Shown here piece by piece: positions 1-8,355 of a stretch of DNA of 43,085 nt. The position numbers were made by a program, and so were the translations under genes. The notes under the pieces are model-generated. The model did not search any database. It was not told where the DNA came from and saw nothing but the letters and a program-made list of their open reading frames with translations. The first letter of the stretch is position 1. The number at the start of each line of letters is the position of its first letter. The DNA is from Anaerolineae bacterium (lineage in GTDB: Bacteria > Chloroflexota > Anaerolineae > JAAYZQ01), in contig JAFGIA010000209.1 in the NCBI GenBank assembly GCA_016929795.1, forward strand, positions 1-43,085, written 5' to 3'.

Positions 1-79
1 CAGGGCAGCACCATAGTGTGCCAGGGCAGCACCATAGTGTGCCAGGGCAGCACCATAGTGTGCCAGGGCAGCACCATAG
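1..79. repeat. 21-bp tandem repeat, about 3.8 copies
   Basis: Three perfect copies of the 21-base unit CAGGGCAGCACCATAGTGTG+C lie head to tail at 1-21, 22-42 and 43-63, with a fourth partial copy at 64-79. The array begins at the window edge, so its full length is unknown. A divergent trace (CGGGCAGCGCC) follows near 82. There are no spacers between units, so it is not a CRISPR array. The rest of the stretch to 185 is G-rich and holds no ORF or promoter that I can support. Confidence 0.95.
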
Positions 80-185
80 GATCGGGCAGCGCCGCCCCAG
101 AAGCCGTGCCGGGTGGAGGGGAGGGAGGACGGGGTAGCAGGCGCGCTGTAGGTGGGCGGGGCGGCGCCTTGGTGGCGGGGCCTGA

Positions 186-1382
186 ATGAAAAGGATGGGT
201 AAAAGGAAGATGAGTGAAGCCAGGACAATTCTGGTGGCAGACGACAGCCCGACGATTGTGGAGATTATGAAGTTTATGCTCAGCACGATGGGCTACGAGG
301 TGGAGGTGGCGACGGATGGGATCGAAGCGATCGAACGCACCTATGCCGTGCACCCTGACCTGATCCTGCTCGATATCGAGATGCCCAAGATGAATGGCTA
401 CCAGGTGTGCCGGCTGATCAAGGCCGATCGGGCGACAAGCCACATCCCGGTTCTGATCCTCACCTCGCGCGACCAGGCCTCGGATCGCTTCTGGGGCCTG
501 GCGACAGGCGCCGACGAATATGTAGTCAAGGATCTGGAAGATGAGACGCTGTTCGACCGCGTCCAGGCCTTGCTGGCAGAAGGAGAGACGCGCGAGCGCC
601 CTGCCATCCTGCCTGACCAGGTGCGCGAGGGACGCGCTGTGAGCGAGATCGGAGTGTTGGAGCAGGTGAATGCCCTGCTCGACGCCAAACTCTTCCAGTC
701 CACAATTGTGAATGAACTTGGCTCGCTCGCAGTCAAGATGTTCGATTTCGATCAGACGGTGACGGCCGTGCTTGATCTGCTGGCCAAGGTCGTCGACTTT
801 TCGCTGGCTGTGCTCATCATCCGCGACAAGCCGGGCTACACGCGCGTGCAGATCACCGCACCGATCACGGCCAAGTCGCTGGATGAGGCGCGCTGGCGTC
901 TCCAGGAAGCGTGCGACGAGCACAGCCTCGACGCCGATTTGAGCGCGCTGGTGACTGCCGTAGAGCCGGGCGCAGCCTCTCCCAGGGGGGGGGGGGCGCG
1001 TGATCTGGGCTCCTTCACGCTCTTGCCGCTCAAGAGCCGGAATCGGGTATCGGGCCTGCTGGCACTCGGCAGCCGGCGAGACGCGGCGTTTAGCGAGGAT
1101 CTGATGGACACGCTGACGATCTTTGCACACGAGGCGGCGATCGTGCTCGATAACTCGCTCCTCTACCGGCAGCTTGGAAGGGCGAACCAGGAGCTGCAGC
1201 GAACGATCAACGAATTGACAGCTTCACAAGCGCGAGAGGCGGCACTGCGCGAGGAGGTGCACGCACTCAAGATCGAGATCGACGAGACAAAGCGCAAGAA
1301 GCAGGTAGCCGAGATTACCGAGACCGATTATTTTCAGGAGCTGCGCGAGCGCGCCCGGCGACTGCGCGATCGGGGGGAATAA
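186..1382 (+). CDS. Response regulator with REC and GAF-like domains and a coiled-coil tail
   Basis: Cytoplasmic signalling protein of 398 residues. Residues 13-130 form a receiver domain: acidic pair D19/D20, phospho-acceptor D63 in LILLDIEMP, T93 and K115. Residues about 155-330 look like a GAF domain (FDQTVTAVLDLLAKVVDF at its start). Residues 330-398 are a coiled coil whose last 46 residues match the tail of the cNMP-binding protein at 5666. It has no DNA-binding or kinase domain, so output is probably protein contact. The next gene starts 16 bases later, suggesting an operon with the cyclase. A run of 12 G at 985-996 lies in frame inside the GAF-like region. ATG codons at 195 and 210 are alternative starts; 210 would give a more typical receiver N-terminus. 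The function of the GAF ligand is not visible. Confidence 0.88.
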   Translation: MKRMGKRKMSEARTILVADDSPTIVEIMKFMLSTMGYEVEVATDGIEAIERTYAVHPDLILLDIEMPKMNGYQVCRLIKADRATSHIPVLILTSRDQASDRFWGLATGADEYVVKDLEDETLFDRVQALLAEGETRERPAILPDQVREGRAVSEIGVLEQVNALLDAKLFQSTIVNELGSLAVKMFDFDQTVTAVLDLLAKVVDFSLAVLIIRDKPGYTRVQITAPITAKSLDEARWRLQEACDEHSLDADLSALVTAVEPGAASPRGGGARDLGSFTLLPLKSRNRVSGLLALGSRRDAAFSEDLMDTLTIFAHEAAIVLDNSLLYRQLGRANQELQRTINELTASQAREAALREEVHALKIEIDETKRKKQVAEITETDYFQELRERARRLRDRGE

Positions 1383-1398
1383 GGGGTGAGATGATTCG

Positions 1399-4300
1399 GT
1401 GATTCCCGCAGGCGCGCAGCGTTTTCTACCACCGGCGATTTGGCGGGAGCTCACGGGCGCGGATCTGCCGGCAGGGACAGCCGCCGCCCAACCACGCCGC
1501 GGCGTGCTGCTCAATGCCCAGGAGAGGTTGCGCTCGGTTCTATTCCTGCTGAGTACCTACCTGCCTGCTCACCTGGTGCAGCAAAAGATGCGCCGGCCCA
1601 CGGCCGGGCAGGTGGATGGCCGGCTGTTGAGCGGGGCATTTCTTTTTTCCGATGTGAGTGGTTTTACGGCGCTGTCAGAGCAGTTGGCAGTGCATGCCGA
1701 CGGTGCAGAGCGCCTCACTACGCTGATCAACGCCTATATGACGACGATGCTGGACGTGCTGTCGCGGTCGGGAGGGGTGCTGATCAAATTCGCGGGCGAC
1801 GCGCTCCTGGCCTATTTCCCCATGGAGGAGGCAGCGGCGCGTGCCGGGATGCGGGGGTTGAGCCGCGTGGACCCGAGCACCGAGATGGCTGCAGCACAGG
1901 CAGCGGCGCGCGCCGGCCGCGCGGCGCTGCGCATGATGGAGGCGATGGACAGGCTGGTTGGCGAGGCAGCGCCGGAGGCCGGTGGGGCGGGCGCGTTGCG
2001 CATGAAGATTGGCATTGGAACAGGTGACTGCCTGGCAGCAGCCGTAGGTGACCGGGAGCGGATGGAGTATTTTCTTCTTGGTGGGGCGGTGACGCGCATG
2101 ATGGCGGCCGAGTCGCACGCGTCGGCAGGACAGGTGGTGGGCGATGCTGCGACAGCTCGCGGAGTACTCGAGTCTGCCCATCTTTTTGACGGACAGGTGG
2201 CACAGGGAATGTGCTGGCAGGTGGCGGCCGTGGAGGATGAGATGGATTATTACACGATCCAACTCTCCTACCAGGGCCAGGAAGCCGAGGCCCCGTCGGG
2301 AACCGGCCCGTCGGGAACCGGGGGCGAGGGGGGGAGGGCTTTGCTGCGCTCGCAACGACAGGGCGGGCGGCCTGGCGGGCTGGGCGACTTTGAGGTGCCG
2401 GTGCAGAGCCGCCGCGCGCGAAGCACCCTGTCGTGGGCGGCCAGCCATCACGCGGTGGTGGCGCAGATAGAAGTCATCGTGCGCCAGATTGAGGCGTTGG
2501 TTCCCTTTTTAGCGCCAGAGCTGATCGATCGCATCGTCGCTGGCGCGGCACGCCGCCGGGTGGAGAGTGAGTACCGGCCTGCCGTGGTGATGTTTGTCAG
2601 CATCACTGGACCGGAACAGCTTCTGCCTGCCGCAGGTACCGGGCCTGTAGAGGCAGCCAGTGCCGTGCGTGAAGCCACTCGCTTGCTCGACGGCTACTTT
2701 CGTGCCGTGCATCGTATCATTGCGGATCACGGGGGTGTGGTGGCGCGGGTCGATCCCTATGGCGCTGGAACCAAAATGCTCATCCTATTCGGGGCGCCGG
2801 TGGCGCACGAAGACGACGCCGTACGGGCGGTGGGCGCTGCCCTGGCGATGAACGACGCGCTCGCCGTGCTCAATCAGCGCTGGCAGCGGCAGGGCCGGGC
2901 TCGGCGTGCTGCCCGGTCTCGGCTGGAAGCGCGCGGCGACGGGTCCGAAACCACCATTCAAGAAGGACTCGAAGGGCGCATGCGCCACCGGATCGGCATT
3001 ACCCACGGGCTGACTTTTGCAGGCCAGGCGGGATCGAACACACGCCGCGAGTACACGGTGATGGGAGACGACGTGAACCTGGCGGCAAGGCTGATGGGCG
3101 CGGCGCAGTGGGGCCAGATCCTGGTCGGCAAGCGGGTGCGCGACGAGGTGGCGAATAGGTTTGTCTTTGCGGCGCTGGCGCCGATCCACGTCAAGGGCAA
3201 GCGTGATGCAGTCGAGATCTTTGAGGCTCAGGCACAGGCCGCAACAGTCGCGGGCGCAACGGTCGCGGGCGCGGCCACGCCTGGCGCTCTGTTTGTGGGG
3301 CGCGCGTTCGAGCTAGCTATGGGGCAACGGATGTTCGAGGCAGTAGTGGCCGGGCAGGGCAGTGTGCTGGCTATCGGCGGCGCGGCGGGCGTGGGCAAGA
3401 CTCGCCTGGCGATGGCGCTTGCCGCGCATGCGGAGGAGCAAGGCGCCCGCACGTTGGCCGTCGAGTGCCGTGCCTATGCAGCGCCCCCTTATGCCCCCTG
3501 GTGTACATTGCTTCACGATTTGCTGGATGTGCCACCGCCCGAGAGGTACTCGGGTCCGCCCGAGAGGTACTCGGGTCCGCCCGATCCCGTGCGCGACAAC
3601 GGAGTGGTGCGCCAGCGCCGGTTGCTTGCTGCCCTGGATAGCCTTGGAGTGGATGAGGCGCTGACGGCGGCGCGCCATGCACCGGCGCTCGCCACCTTGA
3701 TGGGCATTCCCATGACAGATCGGGCCGTGGTGGGCAAGGCGGCGAGCCGGCAGCAAGTGACTGGTCCTACGCTCTTTGCACGCCTGGAAAAACAGGTCGA
3801 GAACAGCGAGCGAGCCCTGGACGACGGGAAGGATCTGGCAGGTGCGAATGGAGCCGTGCCCAGCCTCGATGTGTGGCAATTGGCGCGCGCGCGTCGGGCT
3901 GCTGCCAACGGCCGGGCTACTGCCCGGGGGGCAGCAGATGGTGGCTCCGACGAGCGGATGTGGCACCGGCTGCAAGAGCGGGTGGTATCGCGCCAGCAGG
4001 CGCGTCTCGGAGAGGCATTGGCAGAAGTGGTGAGGTGCGCGTCGACTGTGCAACCCCTCTTGCTCGTGATCGACCACGCGCAGTGGCTCGACGATGCGTC
4101 GCGCGCCCTCCTCGATCTGTTGCTGGAACGATTGGCCGGCGCGCGTGTGCTCATGGTGGTTGTGGGGCGCCTGGACGATGCTGCGTGGTTCGATCTGATC
4201 TCGTCGCGCAGCGAGGCGGCTGGGCCCTCTGTGGTCGTCATCAAGCTCGATCCGCTCGACGCTGCGACGACGGCGCGGTTCGTGCAAAGGTGGCTTGGCG

Positions 4301-5703
4301 CCGAGACCGCCCGAGAGCACCCAGAGGCATCCAACGGGGACCTGCGCGGGACGGGCGTGGACGAGGCGCTGGTGGCCACGCTCTACCGGCACACGGGCGG
4401 GAACCCCCTCTTTCTCGAAGAGATGATGCGCGCAATGGTGCGCCACCCGGGCCACGGGCGCAACCGACTCGCCTACGCCGATGTCACAGACAGCCTGCAA
4501 GACGGCCGGGAGAACTTGGCGGCGGGTGCCGAGTACTTCTCGGGCCTGGTGCTGAGCCGCGTCGATGCGCTGCCGCCAGGCCCACGCGACACGGTTCGCG
4601 TGGCATCGGTAGTCGGTGATCTATTCAGGCAAAGCGAGGTGGACGTGCTGCTCGAGTCATCCGGCTCGCGTGTCTTGAACAAAGCCACCGGGCGAAGCAT
4701 TGCCGCTCACGACATGCTGTCGGCCCTGGTTGCGGGTGAGCTGTTGTCGAGGGGCAAGAATGGAGATGATCCGATCTACACCTTCCGCCAGGCATTGGTG
4801 CGCGAGGTAATCTATCGCAGCCACTCTTTTGCCCGCCGGCGCGCACTGCACGCACTGCTGGCTGCGCATCTGGTGTCGCTGCCCGGCACCGAAGTGGCGC
4901 TCCTCGCGCACCATTACGAGCTGGCGGGCCAGCCACAGGCGGCAGCGCGCTGTTTGCTGGAATCGGCACGCGGGGCGCGGGCGCGCTATGCCTACGGCCG
5001 CGCCATCGCCGATTGTGAGCGCGCTCTGGCGGCGCTGGCAGAGATGTCTGGTGAGGAAAAGACCCCTGCCGTCGTTGCACTGCAAGAGGCGCTGTATGTC
5101 GAGCAGGGGGATGCCTATTTGCTGACCGATGACTTGGAGGCGGCAGTCACGGTGTACGGCGAGGCTGTGGCATTGTACGAAGCACCAGCGGCGGCACGCG
5201 GGGGGCCAGGGAAGGGGGCAAATGATCCAGGCAGTGCCACCATCCCGACCAGGCTATCGTGGCGGCTGGCTCTCGCCCTTGCTGGCTGCGGGCGGGAGGC
5301 TGATGCGCTGGCGCGGCTCGATCAGGCGTGGTTCACCCTAGAGGGCCTGCCAGGGGAGCCCCATCAGTCGAGCACATGCCTGGCGATCGATCGCCTTGCG
5401 CTCGCCGCGACACTTGCCTGGCTCCTGCACCGCAGCGGCGACAGGCAGGTGGCAGACTGGATCGAGCGAATGCACGCGCTTGGCGGCGAGGCAGAGCGCG
5501 AATGGCAGCGCAATGGGCTGTCGCGGCCGGCCGTCGGCTCCACGACACAGATCACGCGGCTCCTACGGTTTGTGGAAGAGGTGGCTGCCGGCGGCGATGA
5601 TCAGGAAACCCTACCCCTTATCTTTGCAGCCGTAAACGAGGTATATGAGGCACAGGAGGATAGACATGAGCCAGGATCTTTTGCAGAAGGTGTCACTGTT
5701 TGA
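1399..5703 (+). CDS. Tandem class III adenylate/guanylate cyclase fused to AAA-type ATPase and helical repeats
   Basis: A 1434-residue cytoplasmic protein starting at GTG 1399. Cyclase domain 1 (about 75-260) keeps both metal-binding aspartates, D85 in FSDVSGFT and D134 in KFAGDALLAYF. In domain 1 the transition-state Asn/Arg pair is replaced by T232 and A236. Cyclase domain 2 (about 390-610) lacks the metal ligands (MFVSITG at 398-404) but keeps N560 and R564 in VNLAARL. The two halves are therefore complementary. A P-loop ATPase domain follows, with Walker A GGAAGVGKT at 660-668 and Walker B LLLVIDHAQW with D892. The C-terminal 450 residues are helical and TPR-like. This layout resembles large cyclase-ATPase-TPR regulators known in Chloroflexota. 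Three short in-frame tandem duplications lie in its linkers. Its 3' end overlaps the cNMP-binding gene. ATP versus GTP preference cannot be read with confidence. Confidence 0.9.
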   Translation: MIPAGAQRFLPPAIWRELTGADLPAGTAAAQPRRGVLLNAQERLRSVLFLLSTYLPAHLVQQKMRRPTAGQVDGRLLSGAFLFSDVSGFTALSEQLAVHADGAERLTTLINAYMTTMLDVLSRSGGVLIKFAGDALLAYFPMEEAAARAGMRGLSRVDPSTEMAAAQAAARAGRAALRMMEAMDRLVGEAAPEAGGAGALRMKIGIGTGDCLAAAVGDRERMEYFLLGGAVTRMMAAESHASAGQVVGDAATARGVLESAHLFDGQVAQGMCWQVAAVEDEMDYYTIQLSYQGQEAEAPSGTGPSGTGGEGGRALLRSQRQGGRPGGLGDFEVPVQSRRARSTLSWAASHHAVVAQIEVIVRQIEALVPFLAPELIDRIVAGAARRRVESEYRPAVVMFVSITGPEQLLPAAGTGPVEAASAVREATRLLDGYFRAVHRIIADHGGVVARVDPYGAGTKMLILFGAPVAHEDDAVRAVGAALAMNDALAVLNQRWQRQGRARRAARSRLEARGDGSETTIQEGLEGRMRHRIGITHGLTFAGQAGSNTRREYTVMGDDVNLAARLMGAAQWGQILVGKRVRDEVANRFVFAALAPIHVKGKRDAVEIFEAQAQAATVAGATVAGAATPGALFVGRAFELAMGQRMFEAVVAGQGSVLAIGGAAGVGKTRLAMALAAHAEEQGARTLAVECRAYAAPPYAPWCTLLHDLLDVPPPERYSGPPERYSGPPDPVRDNGVVRQRRLLAALDSLGVDEALTAARHAPALATLMGIPMTDRAVVGKAASRQQVTGPTLFARLEKQVENSERALDDGKDLAGANGAVPSLDVWQLARARRAAANGRATARGAADGGSDERMWHRLQERVVSRQQARLGEALAEVVRCASTVQPLLLVIDHAQWLDDASRALLDLLLERLAGARVLMVVVGRLDDAAWFDLISSRSEAAGPSVVVIKLDPLDAATTARFVQRWLGAETAREHPEASNGDLRGTGVDEALVATLYRHTGGNPLFLEEMMRAMVRHPGHGRNRLAYADVTDSLQDGRENLAAGAEYFSGLVLSRVDALPPGPRDTVRVASVVGDLFRQSEVDVLLESSGSRVLNKATGRSIAAHDMLSALVAGELLSRGKNGDDPIYTFRQALVREVIYRSHSFARRRALHALLAAHLVSLPGTEVALLAHHYELAGQPQAAARCLLESARGARARYAYGRAIADCERALAALAEMSGEEKTPAVVALQEALYVEQGDAYLLTDDLEAAVTVYGEAVALYEAPAAARGGPGKGANDPGSATIPTRLSWRLALALAGCGREADALARLDQAWFTLEGLPGEPHQSSTCLAIDRLALAATLAWLLHRSGDRQVADWIERMHALGGEAEREWQRNGLSRPAVGSTTQITRLLRFVEEVAAGGDDQETLPLIFAAVNEVYEAQEDRHEPGSFAEGVTV
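2293..2322 (+). repeat. 15-bp in-frame tandem duplication in the cyclase gene
   Basis: Two copies of CCGTCGGGAACCGGS sit head to tail, encoding PSGTG twice in the linker between the two cyclase domains. Confidence 0.85.
3241..3270 (+). repeat. 15-bp in-frame tandem duplication in the cyclase gene
   Basis: Two copies of GCAACRGTCGCGGGC, differing at one base, encode ATVAG twice between cyclase domain 2 and the ATPase domain. Confidence 0.85.
3538..3579 (+). repeat. 21-bp perfect in-frame tandem duplication in the cyclase gene
   Basis: Two identical 21-base units encode PERYSGP twice within the ATPase domain, after the Walker A motif. The perfect identity suggests a recent event. Confidence 0.92.
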
Positions 5704-6454
5704 GCGGCTGCCTGACGAGGCGCTGTCGCAGGTGGCAGCAGTCGTGTCAGAGCGTAGCTATTCCGCAGGCGAGGTGCTTTTCCACAAGGGCGACGCAGGC
5801 GATGAGTTGTTTATCGTCAGCCAGGGCGCGATCACGATCTATGAGCCTGCATCTGGGGCAGCGCCTGCCGGTGACGCGGAACGAGAACGGCCACTGCGCA
5901 TTTTCCGTAGCGGCGAGTCGCTGGGCGAGATGGCGCTCATTGACTTGCAGCCGCGCACGTTGAGCGCCCGGGCCATTGAGCCGACGCAAGTGCTGGTGCT
6001 CAGCGGCAATGATTTTCGTTCCCTCTTGCGCGACGAGGACTTTGCCCTGGGCGTCATGTCAGGGCTGAACGAGCGCATCCGCTACACGACAGAATTTCTG
6101 GGCGAGGTGCGCGAATGGGTGGGGCGCATGGCCAACGGGCAGTACCGCGAGACCGCCCAATTCTTTGACGAGGTGGAGGGCTGGGTCAAGCGCGTCGCCG
6201 CAGGCGATTACGAGGGCGTGGCTGCGCCTGAAGGCCGCTATCGCGACAAGACGATGGCGGCGCTCGCGGCCGAGTTTGCGCGCATGGCCACTCAGGTACG
6301 CCAGAGGGAAGACGATCTGCGCAAAGAGATTGCCGAGCTCAAGATCGAGATCGACCAGGTCAAGCGCCAGCGCCAGGTGGAAGAGATCACCGACAGTGAC
6401 TTTTTCCGCGACATCAAGACCCGTGCCCGGGAGATGCGCCGCCGCGAAAAATGA
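5666..6454 (+). CDS. Cyclic-nucleotide-binding effector with coiled-coil tail
   Basis: Predicted reader of the cyclic nucleotide made by the cyclase upstream. Starting at ATG 5666 it has 262 residues; the start is chosen because AGGAGG at 5654-5659 precedes it. The gene overlaps the cyclase by 38 bases, suggesting translational coupling. Residues 8-125 form a CNB domain with a phosphate-binding cassette around G87-E88 and P96-R97 (GEMALIDLQPRT). There is no helix-turn-helix after it, so it is not a CRP-type transcription factor. Residues 140-216 are helical, and 217-262 are a coiled coil that is half identical (23 of 46 positions) to the tail of the response regulator at 186. The output partner is unknown; the shared tail suggests a common docking surface. 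Confidence 0.9.
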   Translation: MSQDLLQKVSLFERLPDEALSQVAAVVSERSYSAGEVLFHKGDAGDELFIVSQGAITIYEPASGAAPAGDAERERPLRIFRSGESLGEMALIDLQPRTLSARAIEPTQVLVLSGNDFRSLLRDEDFALGVMSGLNERIRYTTEFLGEVREWVGRMANGQYRETAQFFDEVEGWVKRVAAGDYEGVAAPEGRYRDKTMAALAAEFARMATQVRQREDDLRKEIAELKIEIDQVKRQRQVEEITDSDFFRDIKTRAREMRRREK

Positions 6455-6480
6455 CTTGCCATCCCTGGCACGCGGCATCG

Positions 6481-8151
6481 TCAATCATCCGGATACGCCG
6501 GCAGCGTCGCCAGCCGTGTGTCCTCCACCGGGTGGCCGACGGTAAAGTGATAAAGGCTTTGATAAGCCGGCAGTCCTGCTACCGGCTTTTTGAGCCCAAG
6601 CAGGTCGTGTACCGGATCGTCAAAAAAGCAACCGATACCCGTCCCGCGTATGCCCGCGGTCTCTGCTCCCAGGTAGAGCATCTGCCCTACAGCGCCGCAT
6701 TCCCAGTAGAGGCGGCGGTAGAACCAGGCCCCCAGGTGCTCCAGCGGTGGCCCAAAGCGCGCGATCATGGCGGCAGCGAATGCGCCATCCGATGCGATTT
6801 CCTGGTGACACGAAAGCTGCCGGGCGGCAGCGCGGGCATCGCCTGTCAGCAGGTGGTAGAGTGGCAGATCTGAGGGCGTCCTGTCGGGCACGGTCCATGT
6901 GAAATCGCTGCGCATCGCTGCCTGCATGTCGGCCAACTGCTCCGGATCGCGCGCCAGGCAGTAGAGGCCAGGTGCGAGGCCGTCAACGCGGTGTACAAAG
7001 AGCACCAGGTGTACGGCCGGTGGCCACGGCAAGGCATTGAAGGGCGGGGAACCGGGCACGGGCAGCAGCCTGTAGAGGATTCGAAAAAAGTCATTGTGCC
7101 CGATCGTGCCGTGTGGGTCCATTGCCACGGCGCTGCGCCGCCGGCGCACGACGCCGCGCAGCGACGGCATGTCGCCTTTCTGTATCGGCGTCGCCTCCAT
7201 GCGCACGCCAGGCCGGTCATGGCCCCCATCTGCCACACCCCCGAACACGCCGTCTGTTGGCGGCTTTTCGGTTGCCTCTCGCACCTCGTCGATGGCTGGC
7301 CAATCGACGTGGCCGCGGCTCAGGACGTTGGGCACCCCCTGCCACGTCAGGCTCTTGAACTCGGCCGGGATCCTACCTGGCAGCCACGGGCGCACCAGCT
7401 TGCCTTGTCTTGGGTACACTGCAAGCAGGCAGTCGGCGTGCTCGCGCTCAGCGCTGCCTTGCGCGCTGCCGATGCCGAGTAGGTGGGCGATCTCCTCTGT
7501 GCTGACGTCGTCGAGCAGTGCCGCCTGCCAACCCAGCCCACCTGCCGCCATCGCCAGGGCGGCGATGGCGTGACCTACGTCGAGGTGGCAGTAGCGAAAG
7601 GCGCGCTCGCCATATTTCCACGCCTCGCGCCAGTAGATGGATGCGAGCCCGATCAGGCTCGTTTGCGAGGGCAGGCCGGCGGCGAGTGCCTGCCACGCCT
7701 GGTGTGGCACCTCGGCGCGGATCTCCACTCCATGCTCTCGCGGTGCATAGTGAGCCACGATGGCGCTCTCTACCATCCCCTCCACCGGGCCAGACAACAT
7801 GTACCCCTCTGTCGGGTGCAGGTTGCCGCTCGACGGATTGACGCGCAGCGCCCACCGCGTCCCGCCGGCTTGCTTCCACGCAGACAGGGCCAGGCTGTCA
7901 TAAAAGAAGTGCGAGATGGTGCGGCGGCTCAACGGCTGAGGCGTGACATAGTCGGGGCCCAAGACGGCATCGTACGGTGGCGAGTCATCCGGGAGGGGGT
8001 GATCGAGTGCCAGCAGGGGCGCGCCGCGGTAGCGGCGAAAGGGATCGGGTTGCGTGGTCCAATCGAGCCGCCCCGGCCCACGTGCATACCATCCAAAGTG
8101 ATGCTTGGTGGCGTGATGATATTCTAACATGACGCCAAGATCTGATCTCAC
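6481..8151 (-). CDS. SagB/ThcOx-family nitroreductase-like oxidoreductase
   Basis: FMN-dependent dehydrogenase of the SagB/ThcOx type, about 556 residues, built of two nitroreductase-like halves. The hallmark RVNPSSGNLHPTEGY is near residues 103-117, after the family N-terminus YHHATKHH. The second half contains RRRRSAVAMD and the C-terminal signature ETAGIRGTGIGCFFDD. SagB proteins oxidise azolines in peptide natural products, but many family members are stand-alone. No cyclodehydratase, precursor peptide or exporter lies nearby, so the substrate is unknown. The GTG at 8151 is chosen because a GGGGGAGAG stretch lies upstream; GTG 8166 and ATG 8130 are alternatives. It converges on the cNMP-binding gene with a 26-base gap and is divergent from ferritin. 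Confidence 0.85.
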   Translation of the reverse strand: MRSDLGVMLEYHHATKHHFGWYARGPGRLDWTTQPDPFRRYRGAPLLALDHPLPDDSPPYDAVLGPDYVTPQPLSRRTISHFFYDSLALSAWKQAGGTRWALRVNPSSGNLHPTEGYMLSGPVEGMVESAIVAHYAPREHGVEIRAEVPHQAWQALAAGLPSQTSLIGLASIYWREAWKYGERAFRYCHLDVGHAIAALAMAAGGLGWQAALLDDVSTEEIAHLLGIGSAQGSAEREHADCLLAVYPRQGKLVRPWLPGRIPAEFKSLTWQGVPNVLSRGHVDWPAIDEVREATEKPPTDGVFGGVADGGHDRPGVRMEATPIQKGDMPSLRGVVRRRRSAVAMDPHGTIGHNDFFRILYRLLPVPGSPPFNALPWPPAVHLVLFVHRVDGLAPGLYCLARDPEQLADMQAAMRSDFTWTVPDRTPSDLPLYHLLTGDARAAARQLSCHQEIASDGAFAAAMIARFGPPLEHLGAWFYRRLYWECGAVGQMLYLGAETAGIRGTGIGCFFDDPVHDLLGLKKPVAGLPAYQSLYHFTVGHPVEDTRLATLPAYPDD

Positions 8152-8198
8152 GTTTCTCTCCCCCACGATCGCGTTGTGCTGGAAAGCAATCTATGAAA

Positions 8199-8227
8199 AG
8201 TATATCATGACCTGCCGGGCCGGTCAA
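8199..8227 (-). promoter_or_regulatory. Sigma-70-type promoter for the SagB-like gene
   Basis: On the minus strand TTGACC (8222-8227) is followed after 17 bases by TATACT (8199-8204). Transcription would start near 8192, about 40 bases before the GTG at 8151. Confidence 0.75.
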
Positions 8228-8279
8228 GCGCTGTGCGACAACCCTACGACTGGTTACGAGGTCATGGCAGTGCGCGAGT

Positions 8280-8308
8280 TTGACATCGCGCCAAGTTCGT
8301 GTTATACT
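8280..8308 (+). promoter_or_regulatory. Sigma-70-type promoter for ferritin
   Basis: A perfect TTGACA (8280-8285), a 17-base spacer and TATACT (8303-8308) give a near-consensus promoter. The start would be near 8315, leaving a leader of about 120 bases before the ferritin ATG. Confidence 0.85.
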
Positions 8309-8329
8309 CATCAATAGTATTAGAATAAC

Positions 8330-8355
8330 AGCCTGGCGCTACGGAACGCCTGGCT
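8330..8355 (+). other. Hairpin in the ferritin leader
   Basis: AGCCTGGCG (8330-8338) pairs with CGCCTGGCT (8347-8355) over nine positions with one T-T mismatch and an eight-base loop. A second small hairpin (AGCCGC/GCGGCT) follows near 8365-8382. Both lie between the predicted transcription start and the ribosome-binding site. No known riboswitch is recognised. Confidence 0.55.

Noticed and set aside
1..79. Possible CRISPR array
   Set aside because: Units are contiguous 21-mers without spacers, and no cas gene is in the window.
3313..4500. 395-codon minus-strand ORF inside the cyclase gene
   Set aside because: Arg/His/Pro-rich shadow frame opposite a conserved ATPase domain; no motif or ribosome-binding site.
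6481..8151. Azole-peptide (TOMM) biosynthetic cluster
   Set aside because: No cyclodehydratase, precursor peptide or exporter next to the SagB-like gene.
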